Shown here: piece after piece, positions 48,739 through 56,029 of the stretch
Layout of the letters: every line of letters begins with the position of its first letter
Position numbering within the stretch: position 1 is the stretch's first letter
Program-made: the position numbers and the translations under genes
The notes under the pieces: model-generated
Database searches by the model: none
Seen by the model: only the letters and a program-made list of their open reading frames with translations
What the model was told of the DNA's origin: nothing
Assembly (NCBI GenBank): GCA_905200545.1
Contig: CAJKKQ010000001.1
Coordinates: forward strand, 124,001 to 188,000
Length of the DNA stretch: 64,000 nt
Source of the DNA: an uncultured Oscillibacter sp.
GTDB lineage: Bacteria; Bacillota; Clostridia; Oscillospirales; Oscillospiraceae
Direction of reading: 5' to 3'

Positions 48739-49469
48739 TGCACAGGCAGGAACGAAAATACATCGTCAGAGAGCAAACGGGCAAGGGCGAGCCGAAAGCC
48801 CTGGCAGAGCAGCGGGAGATCCTTGCCAACAAGCTGAACTTCGCCAGCCAGGAGGCTTACAAGCTGCTGCGCACCAACCTGATGTTCAGCACATGCGACG
48901 AGGAAAAATGCAAAATCATCGGCCTCACCAGCGCACTGCGGGGAGAGGGCAAAAGCACCACGGCCATCAATCTTTCCTATGTGCTGGCAGAAGCCAACAA
49001 GAAAACCCTGCTGATCGAGGCGGATATGCGCCTGCCCCGCATCCAGCGCCTGCTGCAATTTCAGGAGGCAGTGGGACTTTCCAATGTTCTGGCAGGCGTC
49101 AATAAGCTGGAGGAGGCCATCCGCCGCGGAGTCTTCTGGGACACCTTGAGCATCCTGCCCTCCGGAGAAATCCCCCCCAACCCGTCGGAGCTCCTCTCCT
49201 CCATGAAAATGAAGCACATCTTATCCACTCTGGCAGAGGACTACGATTACATCATCATTGACCTCCCCCCCATCACCGCAGTCAGCGACGGCCTTGCCAT
49301 CTCCACCCTCCTCAGCGGCATGATCGTGGTGGTCCGGCCGGACTACTGTGACCGCCACGCCCTGGCGGACACCATGCGCCAGATGGAGTTTTTGAATGTG
49401 AAAATCCTGGGCTTTGTCATGAACTGCAGGGGGCAAAAGCGCAGGAAGCGCAAGAAGTACGAATATTGA
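48738..49469 (+). CDS. Capsule tyrosine kinase (BY-kinase, CpsD/YwqD family)
   Basis: 243 residues. Walker A Gly-Glu-Gly-Lys-Ser-Thr at 69-74, Walker A' Leu-Leu-Ile-Glu-Ala-Asp-Met-Arg near 94-101, Walker B Ile-Ile-Ile-Asp-Leu-Pro-Pro near 170-176. The C-terminus is basic with only two tyrosines (Lys-Lys-Tyr-Glu-Tyr), a short phosphorylation cluster. In A' the usual Asp is Glu96, a small variation. With the Wzz-like protein it controls polymerisation and chain length. Confidence 0.93.
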   Translation: MHRQERKYIVREQTGKGEPKALAEQREILANKLNFASQEAYKLLRTNLMFSTCDEEKCKIIGLTSALRGEGKSTTAINLSYVLAEANKKTLLIEADMRLPRIQRLLQFQEAVGLSNVLAGVNKLEEAIRRGVFWDTLSILPSGEIPPNPSELLSSMKMKHILSTLAEDYDYIIIDLPPITAVSDGLAISTLLSGMIVVVRPDYCDRHALADTMRQMEFLNVKILGFVMNCRGQKRRKRKKYEY

Positions 49470-49529
49470 GATCCTCCCGGTTCCCCCGCAGGCGCCGGCA
49501 GGATCACAGCATACAAACGGTGATCCGTC

Positions 49530-50267
49530 ATGTTTGATTTTCATTCCCACATCTTGCCTGCCATGGACGATGGAAGCCGCAGCGTGGAGGAAAGCCTGGC
49601 CATGCTCCGCCAGAGTATGGCTCAGGGCGTCACCGGCATCGCCGCGACCCCGCACTTCCACGCAGACGCCGCTACACCGGATCAATTTCTGGAGGCACGG
49701 CGCCAGGCTTTGGAATCTCTGAAGCCCTACCTGGGTACCCATACGCCGCCCATTCGCCTTGGGGCGGAAGTCCGCTATTACGATGGTATGAGCCGCTCGG
49801 AGGAGATCCTGAGGCTGCGTATGGAGGGCACTTCCCTTTTGCTGGTGGAAATGCCCATGGTGCGCTGGACTCAGCATATGTGCGACGTTCTGGCGGTGCT
49901 GAACAGCCGCCGGGAGATCACGGTGCTTCTGGCACACATCGAGCGCTATCTCACACTCCAGCCCCCGGATGTTCTGGAGCGGCTGCGGGGACATGGGATC
50001 CTGATGCAGGCCAGCGGAGCGTTTTTCCTGCGCCGAAGCACCAGAAAACGGGCGATGCAGATGCTGCAGTCCGGATACATCCACGTGCTGGGCTCAGATT
50101 GCCATCATGCAAAAAAGCGCCCCCCAAATCTGGGGGATGCTGCGGCTGTGATCCGAAAGGGACTGGGCGCACAGTCCCTTTCGGACCTGAAAGGCCGGGA
50201 AAACGCCCTGATACAAGGGACTCTCCATCCGCTCTTGGATGGATCTGACCGGGAAATACCGTTTTAA
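49530..50267 (+). CDS. PHP-type protein tyrosine phosphatase (CpsB/YwqE family)
   Basis: 245 residues. Metal-binding residues of the PHP fold: Asp-Phe-His-Ser-His near 3-7, Ala-Thr-Pro-His near 39-42, His-Ile-Glu-Arg near 136-139, and Gly-Ser-Asp-Cys-His-His near 190-195. It dephosphorylates the BY-kinase. Gap of 60 bases to the kinase. Confidence 0.94.
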   Translation: MFDFHSHILPAMDDGSRSVEESLAMLRQSMAQGVTGIAATPHFHADAATPDQFLEARRQALESLKPYLGTHTPPIRLGAEVRYYDGMSRSEEILRLRMEGTSLLLVEMPMVRWTQHMCDVLAVLNSRREITVLLAHIERYLTLQPPDVLERLRGHGILMQASGAFFLRRSTRKRAMQMLQSGYIHVLGSDCHHAKKRPPNLGDAAAVIRKGLGAQSLSDLKGRENALIQGTLHPLLDGSDREIPF

Positions 50268-50291
50268 TGGAAAGACAAGGAGCGGACCGCC

Positions 50292-50747
50292 GTGAAGAAA
50301 AGGCACCTTAAAATATGGCTGGCATGGGCCGGCGTTTTGATATGGTGCGTGCTGTGCCTGTACCTATCCTCCCAGCGGCTTGCCGACACCACGCGGCTCA
50401 GCGCTGCATTGACCCATTGGATCCTGGGGCTGCTGAGCCTGCCGGGGCAGACCTGGTATATGCCTGTGTTCGACGGGCTGCGGCTGGCCGCCCATATTCT
50501 GGTGTTTGCGATTCTTGCGGTGCTCCTGTGGTCAGCTCTTGTTCTGACCACGCAAAATGCGCATAAATCTTATTTGTATTCCTTAGGTGCCTGCGGCGTT
50601 CTTGCCGTTGGCAGTGAGTTGGGAAAGCTGCTTATTCCGGGCCGCCACTGCTCTCTGCCCGACATGCTTTTGAATTTCCTGGGCTGCCTGTTGGGAACGG
50701 GACTGACGGTCCTTTTACGAAGGCGGTCTGCCGTTGGAAAAGGCTGA
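50292..50747 (+). CDS. VanZ-family membrane protein
   Basis: 151 residues, four membrane segments (about 8-25, 55-85, 93-110, 125-145) and the VanZ signature near 105-130 (Ser-Glu-Leu-Gly-Lys, Pro-Gly-Arg, then Leu-Pro-Asp-Met-Leu-Leu-Asn). VanZ itself gives low-level teicoplanin resistance by an unknown route; many homologues lie by capsule clusters. Nothing indicates glycopeptide resistance here. It is 24 bases after the phosphatase gene. Confidence 0.85.
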   Translation: MKKRHLKIWLAWAGVLIWCVLCLYLSSQRLADTTRLSAALTHWILGLLSLPGQTWYMPVFDGLRLAAHILVFAILAVLLWSALVLTTQNAHKSYLYSLGACGVLAVGSELGKLLIPGRHCSLPDMLLNFLGCLLGTGLTVLLRRRSAVGKG

Positions 50748-50927
50748 CGTCATGAAACATGCAAAAAATCTGTCCATCGGCGGAGCTTCCTCAGCCGGGA
50801 GCTGTGGGAATGGGGCGGGCCCGTCTGCGTCATCCGTGTCGAAAGGCGGCGACTTCCGCCATTTTGGGAGGACTGCCGTTATCAACTCTTCCCAAATGGA
50901 CGGTTTCATACCAAGGGGGGAACCAGC

Positions 50928-53144
50928 ATGAAAAGGAAACCATTTCTCATGGTGTCATCCATCTGCCTGATCGTGGCTGCCGCAATTCTTGCATCGGTGG
51001 CCGGCCTGCGTCAGGATGGAACTTGGGAACAGCCCAGTTCCCAGAGCACAGACATCACTTCTACGGAACGTGATCCGGAGGGGACGTTGTCGCTGCGGAT
51101 CGCCAGCCTGCCGCAGCCTGCCGACATTGATGCCGGCGATGCGTCCGCTGCAGAGTCAGCCTACCGTCAGATCGCAGATATCTACGACCTGGTGCAGACA
51201 TACAAACTCACATTGACCCCGGAACAGGAGTCTGCCATCAGCCAGGTGATCGCTGCCTATTACCCGGCAGAGGAGATCGCCGGTATGAAGTCCCTCCCGG
51301 CAGGCGGCGGCGTTCTGCAATCCGGCAGCTATGCCCTGCACAGCGACCTATCCTTGCAGGAGCTGGATCTGACGATCCCCGCGGGGGCGGAAGTGACCAT
51401 TGAACTCAACGGCTACACCCTCACCGGCACTGGGGAGGGCAGCGTCATCACCGTGGAGAGCGGTGGAACCCTGACCGTGCAGGACAGCTCCTTTTACCCC
51501 TCTTTCCGCACCGGTACCATTACCGGTGGAACCGGGGCTGAGCCCAAGGAGGAATCCACCGGGAGTGCCTGGACCCAATTTACCGTGGGGGGCGGCATCT
51601 ATGTGCTGGGCACCCTCCATATGTCCGGCGGAACCATCCTGGACTGCACCGCCAATGCCGGCGGCGGCGTGTACATCTACGCAGGCAGCTTTGTGATGAC
51701 CGGCGGAACCATCGAGAACTGCCGGGCCTCGGGAACCATGAATGTATACGGCGGCGGTGTCCAGATCTCCGGCGGCGGCAGCTTCCGGATGGATGGCGGC
51801 TCCATTGTCAACTGCTCCGTTTCCCATGCGTCCGAGCCGGACGTCCTGTCCTTCGGCGGCGGCGGCGTCAGCGCGTACCAGGGCACCTTCGCCATGAATG
51901 GCGGCCTCATCTCCGGATGCTCTTCCGATTTTAACGGCGGCGGCATCTATGTCTCAGACCAGACCGTTGCCGTCACCCTCTCCGGAGGGATTATTGAAAA
52001 CTGCCGGGCCGCCGTCAACGGCGGCGGGATCTATCTGCTCAACAGCAGCCGTGTCACCATGACCGGAGGTACCATCCGCGGCTGCCAGGCCACAGGCGGC
52101 GGTGCCGTCTGTGTGCAGGGCGCCTCGGGGAAATTGGATCTCCAGGGCGGCACCCTGGTGGGCTCCGGAAATGCGGCGGACGCAGATCCCGTCTATGACG
52201 CTGAAGACGGCGGTGCCATCTATGTTGTGGGAGGGACCTTACAGATGTCCGGCGGCTCCATCCGCAATTTCACGGTATCCAACAACGGCGGCGGCATTTA
52301 TCTGGGACTCAACGGAACTCTTATCATAACCGGCGGACAGGTAAGCCGCTGCACCGCCCTGAACAACGGCGGCGGCATCTACACCAACGGCACGCAGGCC
52401 TCTGTGGCCGGCTGCACCATCTCCGCCTGTGAAGCGGGGGTAAATGGAGGCGGCGTCTATGTACTGAACGGGACCTTCCTTCTGGGCAAAGACGGCGTCA
52501 TTGAAAAATGTCAGGCAAAGGGCACCACCCTGCACTTCCAGGAGACCAGCGAAATGACCCTCTGGGATGGCGGCGGCGGCATTTTCGTGGTGCCGGACGC
52601 GGTTTTGCGGCTGGAGGGCGGCAAAATCACGGCGTGCGCTGCCGAGGCTTTCGGCGGCGGTGTCTTCTGCTACGGTACCTTCTCCTTCACCAGCGGTGAG
52701 ATCAGCCAATGTTCCGCTCTGGGCGGCGGCGGCGTGCTGATCGCCGGAGAGAGCACCTTTACAATGAGCGGCGGCTCCATTGTCGGCTGCTGCGCCACCT
52801 CCGGAAACGGCGGCGGCATCAACTGCTCGGACGGTACCATGGAAATCGAAGGCACCCCCGTCATCACCGGAAACACGAAGATCACGGAGGAGGGCACACA
52901 AAGCAACAACCTCTATCTCCCCATCGGCCACTACATCACTTTGACGGGAGAGCTGAGAGAAGGCGCTGCTATTGGGGTGGCCACCATTCCCTTTGAAGGC
53001 GGCACCCTCCAGATCTCCGTCAAAGAGCGCAGGTCCTCCTATTACGCCGACGCTGCACAGTTTTTTACGGCAGACGCGGATTCCCTGACCGTCAAGGCAG
53101 ACTCCAAGGATCAATGCCTGAAGCTGGCCTATGCGGCGGAATAA
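50928..53144 (+). CDS. Large secreted right-handed beta-helix protein
   Basis: 738 residues. A signal sequence (Lys-Arg-Lys then hydrophobic 7-26) is followed by a spacer, a helical region (55-110), and from about 145 to 640 many degenerate repeats of the type Gly-Gly-Gly-Ile-Tyr-Val / Met-Ser-Gly-Gly-Thr-Ile, a parallel beta-helix as in pectate-lyase-like or Chlamydia Pmp-like proteins. No LPXTG anchor or surface-layer domain is present at the C-terminus, so attachment to the cell is unclear. It may bind or modify the surface polysaccharide made by the cluster just before it, or act as an adhesin. The gap upstream (180 bases) has no recognisable gene. Confidence 0.8.
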   Translation: MKRKPFLMVSSICLIVAAAILASVAGLRQDGTWEQPSSQSTDITSTERDPEGTLSLRIASLPQPADIDAGDASAAESAYRQIADIYDLVQTYKLTLTPEQESAISQVIAAYYPAEEIAGMKSLPAGGGVLQSGSYALHSDLSLQELDLTIPAGAEVTIELNGYTLTGTGEGSVITVESGGTLTVQDSSFYPSFRTGTITGGTGAEPKEESTGSAWTQFTVGGGIYVLGTLHMSGGTILDCTANAGGGVYIYAGSFVMTGGTIENCRASGTMNVYGGGVQISGGGSFRMDGGSIVNCSVSHASEPDVLSFGGGGVSAYQGTFAMNGGLISGCSSDFNGGGIYVSDQTVAVTLSGGIIENCRAAVNGGGIYLLNSSRVTMTGGTIRGCQATGGGAVCVQGASGKLDLQGGTLVGSGNAADADPVYDAEDGGAIYVVGGTLQMSGGSIRNFTVSNNGGGIYLGLNGTLIITGGQVSRCTALNNGGGIYTNGTQASVAGCTISACEAGVNGGGVYVLNGTFLLGKDGVIEKCQAKGTTLHFQETSEMTLWDGGGGIFVVPDAVLRLEGGKITACAAEAFGGGVFCYGTFSFTSGEISQCSALGGGGVLIAGESTFTMSGGSIVGCCATSGNGGGINCSDGTMEIEGTPVITGNTKITEEGTQSNNLYLPIGHYITLTGELREGAAIGVATIPFEGGTLQISVKERRSSYYADAAQFFTADADSLTVKADSKDQCLKLAYAAE

Positions 53145-53169
53145 CGGAAGGACCCTGGAATATCCTCTG

Positions 53170-53207
53170 AAAAGCTCCTGATTTCAAAAGAAATCAGGAG
53201 CTTTTTT
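53170..53207 (+). terminator. Terminator of the polysaccharide / beta-helix region
   Basis: 16-base arms (53170-53185 and 53190-53205) with an AAAA loop, followed by a run of T. The stem is also symmetric for the other direction. Confidence 0.92.
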
Positions 53208-53242
53208 CCGTCTTTTTCCTGTGTAAGGCAGACGGGCGATGT

Positions 53243-53995
53243 ATGTTTGACGCGGTTTCGGTCAGACTATGGAGAAAGGGGGGAGATCACATTCCGCTAC
53301 TGACACTCTTTCTCACCACGCTGGGCTCATTCGGGGCACTCTTTCTGGCTGCCAAGCTCATCGGTCATAAGCAGATCGCGCAGCTGGATTTCTTCGACTA
53401 TATCACAGGCATTACCATCGGCTCCATCGCCGCTGAAATGGCCACGGAGCTGGAGGAACCCTGGAAGCCGCTTTTTGCCATGCTGCTCTACGGCGGGATC
53501 ACCCTGCTGCTGAGCGTGGCCTCCAACAAATTTCCCAGAGCCCGCAGATACTTTTACGGCACATCCATCATTCTCATGGACGCCGGAGTCCTTTACCGGG
53601 GAAATTTGAAGAAAGCCAAGCTGGACCTGAACGAGTTCATGGTCCTGTGCAGGCAGCAGGGATACTTTGACCTCACCGGCATCCAGACTGCCATCTTTGA
53701 ATACAACGGGCGGCTGACCATCCTTCCGGTCAGCACCCAGCGTCCCGCCACCCCCAACGACATGGCGCTGGCTCCGGAGCAGGAGCTTCTCTTTACGGAG
53801 GTCATCATGGACGGCCGCATCCAGGAGGAACACCTCCGGCAGCTGGGGTTGAATCTGACCTGGCTGGAGCGGCAGCTCAAGCAGCGTAACATCCACTCTG
53901 CCCGGGAGGTCTTCCTGGCAGTGTGCGACAAAAACCAAAAGCTGGTGATCTACCAAAACAACAGCGGCAAAGATGCTGCCAAGCAGGCGGATTAA
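53243..53995 (+). CDS. YetF/DUF421-family membrane protein
   Basis: 250 residues if the ATG at 53243 is used. Three membrane segments follow (about 20-40, 45-65, 73-92), with the family motif Gly-His-Lys-Gln-Ile-Ala-Gln-Leu-Asp-Phe-Phe-Asp-Tyr near 40-53 and Gly-Ile-Thr-Ile-Gly near 55-59. A C-terminal soluble alpha/beta domain (100-230) resembles the sporulation-associated YetF family. The function is unknown. A stronger ribosome binding site (GGGGGGAG) lies 15 codons later, before an ATT codon that would begin right at the membrane segment, so the true start is uncertain. Confidence 0.85.
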   Translation: MFDAVSVRLWRKGGDHIPLLTLFLTTLGSFGALFLAAKLIGHKQIAQLDFFDYITGITIGSIAAEMATELEEPWKPLFAMLLYGGITLLLSVASNKFPRARRYFYGTSIILMDAGVLYRGNLKKAKLDLNEFMVLCRQQGYFDLTGIQTAIFEYNGRLTILPVSTQRPATPNDMALAPEQELLFTEVIMDGRIQEEHLRQLGLNLTWLERQLKQRNIHSAREVFLAVCDKNQKLVIYQNNSGKDAAKQAD

Positions 53996-54044
53996 ACCAT
54001 CCGCCCAAAGCAGCTTCCCATCTTCAAATACAGGAGGAATCAAT

Positions 54045-54245
54045 ATGGCAAAAAAAGGAATGGCCCGTCCGGACTGGACGCACACCCAGCCCCGAAACGA
54101 CGTTCCGCCCGTCCCCCAGATCCAGGGAAAGGCGCGGCACGGAAAGGAACTCGCAAAGCCCATTGTGGCCGGCACTTCCGGCCCGGAGCTGAAAGTCTAC
54201 CATCAGCGTCCGGGAGAGGACGCCGCCGGAACCCATCGCCCATAG
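54045..54245 (+). CDS. Small hypothetical protein, 66 residues
   Basis: ATG at 54045 with AGGAGG six bases upstream. The product is basic and Pro-rich with no hydrophobic segment (Lys-Lys-Gly-Met-Ala-Arg-Pro, Val-Pro-Gln-Ile-Gln-Gly-Lys, Gly-Thr-Ser-Gly-Pro-Glu-Leu-Lys-Val-Tyr-His). I believe similar short proteins occur in related Clostridia but cannot confirm it here. Forty-nine bases after the YetF-like gene and followed by a terminator, so it is likely co-transcribed. Confidence 0.65.
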   Translation: MAKKGMARPDWTHTQPRNDVPPVPQIQGKARHGKELAKPIVAGTSGPELKVYHQRPGEDAAGTHRP

Positions 54246-54249
54246 ATCC

Positions 54250-54276
54250 GAACCGCCCTGATGGGCGGTTCGTTCT
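54250..54276. terminator. Terminator between convergent genes
   Basis: Nine-base arms (54250-54258 and 54263-54271) with a TGAT loop, followed by GTTCTT. It lies between the small protein (plus) and the flavodoxin-fold gene (minus). Confidence 0.75.
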
Positions 54277-54319
54277 TCCTTGCCGGCGCCGCAGCTCTCG
54301 AATAGGGGGAGAGACGGCG

Positions 54320-54925
54320 CTACGGCTCGATATCCATGGTCTGCATCTGCTCTTTGGTGATGCCGTACCGCTTTCCGTAACGTTCCCAGTATGAGGCGGC
54401 GGCCCGCACAAAAATCCCCTTGGTCAGGGGCATGGTGACCTGAAAGGTCCCGCAGTCTTCCCGGGCCACGGCGCGGGCAAAGCGCTGGATCTTCCGGGCC
54501 GCCAGAAACCGAAAGGGTGAATCCAGGATGGCCTCTCCGCTGCCGATCATCAGGACGGATCCGAAGGGATAGCCATTGCGCCGGCAATAGAGGCGCAGCA
54601 TGCGAACTGCCACCTCATTTTGCCGCGGCTCCAAAAAGCCGCAGTTCACCAGGACGGACACGGTAGGCTTCTGCCGGGGAGAGTAAGCCTTCAGGGATTT
54701 CAGAAAATCCAGCAGGGGAACCGGAAGCGTGTCGGCATACAGGGGAAACACCAGCAGCAGCCGGGAGACTCCGTCTATCCGGGCGCAGAGCTCCTGGTGG
54801 TTGTTTCGGGTGATGGGAAACGTCTGGGTGCTCCCCGGATAATACGAAGAGAAGAGCTCCGCATAGCGCTTGGAATTGGATCTGGGCGCTCGGGGGCTGC
54901 CATTTAAAATCATCAGATCCCCCAT
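54320..54925 (-). CDS. Flavodoxin-fold NAD(P)H-dependent oxidoreductase-like protein
   Basis: 201 residues. N-terminal Leu-Asn-Gly-Ser-Pro-Arg-Ala near 7-13 is the FMN-phosphate loop, and Phe-Pro-Leu-Tyr-Ala-Asp near 60-65 matches the second flavin loop. The C-terminal helices are less familiar. It overlaps the neighbouring gene by 13 bases, so the two form one unit of possible redox partners. The substrate is unknown. Confidence 0.75.
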   Translation of the reverse strand: MGDLMILNGSPRAPRSNSKRYAELFSSYYPGSTQTFPITRNNHQELCARIDGVSRLLLVFPLYADTLPVPLLDFLKSLKAYSPRQKPTVSVLVNCGFLEPRQNEVAVRMLRLYCRRNGYPFGSVLMIGSGEAILDSPFRFLAARKIQRFARAVAREDCGTFQVTMPLTKGIFVRAAASYWERYGKRYGITKEQMQTMDIEP

Positions 54926-55425
54926 GCCTTCAGCTCCTTTTCCACAAAATCCTGTACCTGCTCCTCCCGGCAGAAAACCACCCGGTATGTCTCAAAGTTC
55001 ATATTGCGGGCATTCCGGACAATCACCTGCCGGAAGATCTCCCGCTCCTCCTCATCCGGATCACCGTAAGCCAGGATCACGGCATTCTTGGGCACTACTC
55101 TGCGCTGGATATGGTGGGTCTCCCCATCCAGTATGCGGATGAATGCCTGCTGAACGGGGATGGCCCGCTCCAGCATGGTTTTCATCACCGTATCATACCC
55201 GCCGTACCGGATGCGGCTCACATACAGTACAGCCTCGCTTCCGGCGATGAGCGGGTAGACCTTCACAGCATCGTCCCGGATCACGCACCGTCCCGGCGTC
55301 TTGGTCCAGCAGCCAAAGCATCCCACACAGTTGGATATTTTCAGGCGGGACAGATCGATCCATTTCACATCGGTGTAATGGGACGTGTCGATTTGAAGCG
55401 GACAATCGCTCAGTATCAATTTCAT
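54913..55425 (-). CDS. Flavodoxin-fold protein with Cys-rich motif
   Basis: 170 residues. Cys-Val-Gly-Cys-Phe-Gly-Cys-Trp-Thr-Lys-Thr-Pro-Gly-Arg-Cys near 33-47 is the pattern of iron-sulfur flavoproteins and flavodoxin-like NAD(P)H-dependent reductases. Tyr-Val-Ser-Arg-Ile-Arg-Tyr-Gly-Gly follows at the second flavin site. It starts divergently from the BlaI gene about 220 bases away. Confidence 0.75.
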   Translation of the reverse strand: MKLILSDCPLQIDTSHYTDVKWIDLSRLKISNCVGCFGCWTKTPGRCVIRDDAVKVYPLIAGSEAVLYVSRIRYGGYDTVMKTMLERAIPVQQAFIRILDGETHHIQRRVVPKNAVILAYGDPDEEEREIFRQVIVRNARNMNFETYRVVFCREEQVQDFVEKELKAWGI

Positions 55426-55580
55426 GCTCGTATTACGCTCCGTGTTTCAGTCTTGTTTTCTATTATCCCTGAAAACGGGAGCCAATAGTATACGATTTTG
55501 TAAATTTTTCAAAATTTGCAGATACGGCTTCCTTCCCCATGTCCGGCAGCCCATTGTGGGGACAGATTTTCGTTTTTCTG

Positions 55581-55626
55581 CATTTGCAAAAATTTTGTTG
55601 ACATTGATTTTCTGCAAATGTAGAAT
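55581..55626 (+). promoter_or_regulatory. Promoter and operator of the first BlaI-M56 pair
   Basis: TTGACA (55598-55603), 17-base spacer, TAGAAT (55621-55626), about 25 bases before the start. A perfect inverted repeat, CATTTGCA (55581-55588) and TGCAAATG (55613-55620), brackets the -35 region, as expected for a BlaI-type operator. Confidence 0.75.
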
Positions 55627-55648
55627 ATAGAAAAAGGAGGGGATCATC

Positions 55649-56029
55649 ATGCCGGAATTCTGCCGACTGCCGGAATCGGAACTGGATGTGATGCTGGCGG
55701 TGTGGAAGCAGGGCGGCGAGGCCAGCGCACCGGAAATTGGGGAGAGCCTGGGCCGGGCGCTGACTGCCAGCGCGCTTCACAGCTATTTGAAACGTCTGGA
55801 GGAAAAGGGCTTTCTCCGCTGCCGTAAAGCGGGAAAACTCAATATTTACACCGCCTTGGTGTCAGAGGCGGACTATCGCCGGGCGGAGAGCGGCGCGGTG
55901 CTGGAAAAGCTCTACGGCGGGTCTCTGAAAGCCTTTGCTGCCGCCTTGTGGGACGGCGGCAGGCTCTCCGGTGACGATGTCCGGGATCTGCGCTCCTATC
56001 TGGAGGAACTGGAGAGGAGGGATCCCTGA
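55649..56029 (+). CDS. BlaI/MecI-family repressor, copy 1
   Basis: 126 residues, AAGGAGG upstream. Winged helix with Glu-Leu-Asp-Val-Met-Leu-Ala-Val-Trp near 10-18 and Ser-Tyr-Leu-Lys-Arg-Leu-Glu-Glu-Lys-Gly near 45-54. C-terminal dimerisation helices. It binds its own promoter until cleaved by the partner protease encoded next. Its stop overlaps the next ATG by one base (TGATG). Confidence 0.92.
   Translation: MPEFCRLPESELDVMLAVWKQGGEASAPEIGESLGRALTASALHSYLKRLEEKGFLRCRKAGKLNIYTALVSEADYRRAESGAVLEKLYGGSLKAFAAALWDGGRLSGDDVRDLRSYLEELERRDP

Noticed and set aside
50292..50747. Teicoplanin resistance gene vanZ
   Set aside because: Only a family-level match, without the other van genes; it lies beside capsule genes, where VanZ-like proteins are common.
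51590..52860. Short internal repeats of GGCGGCGGC type as a DNA-level repeat array
   Set aside because: They encode the Gly-Gly-Gly turns of the beta-helix protein and vary too much to be a CRISPR or tandem DNA repeat.
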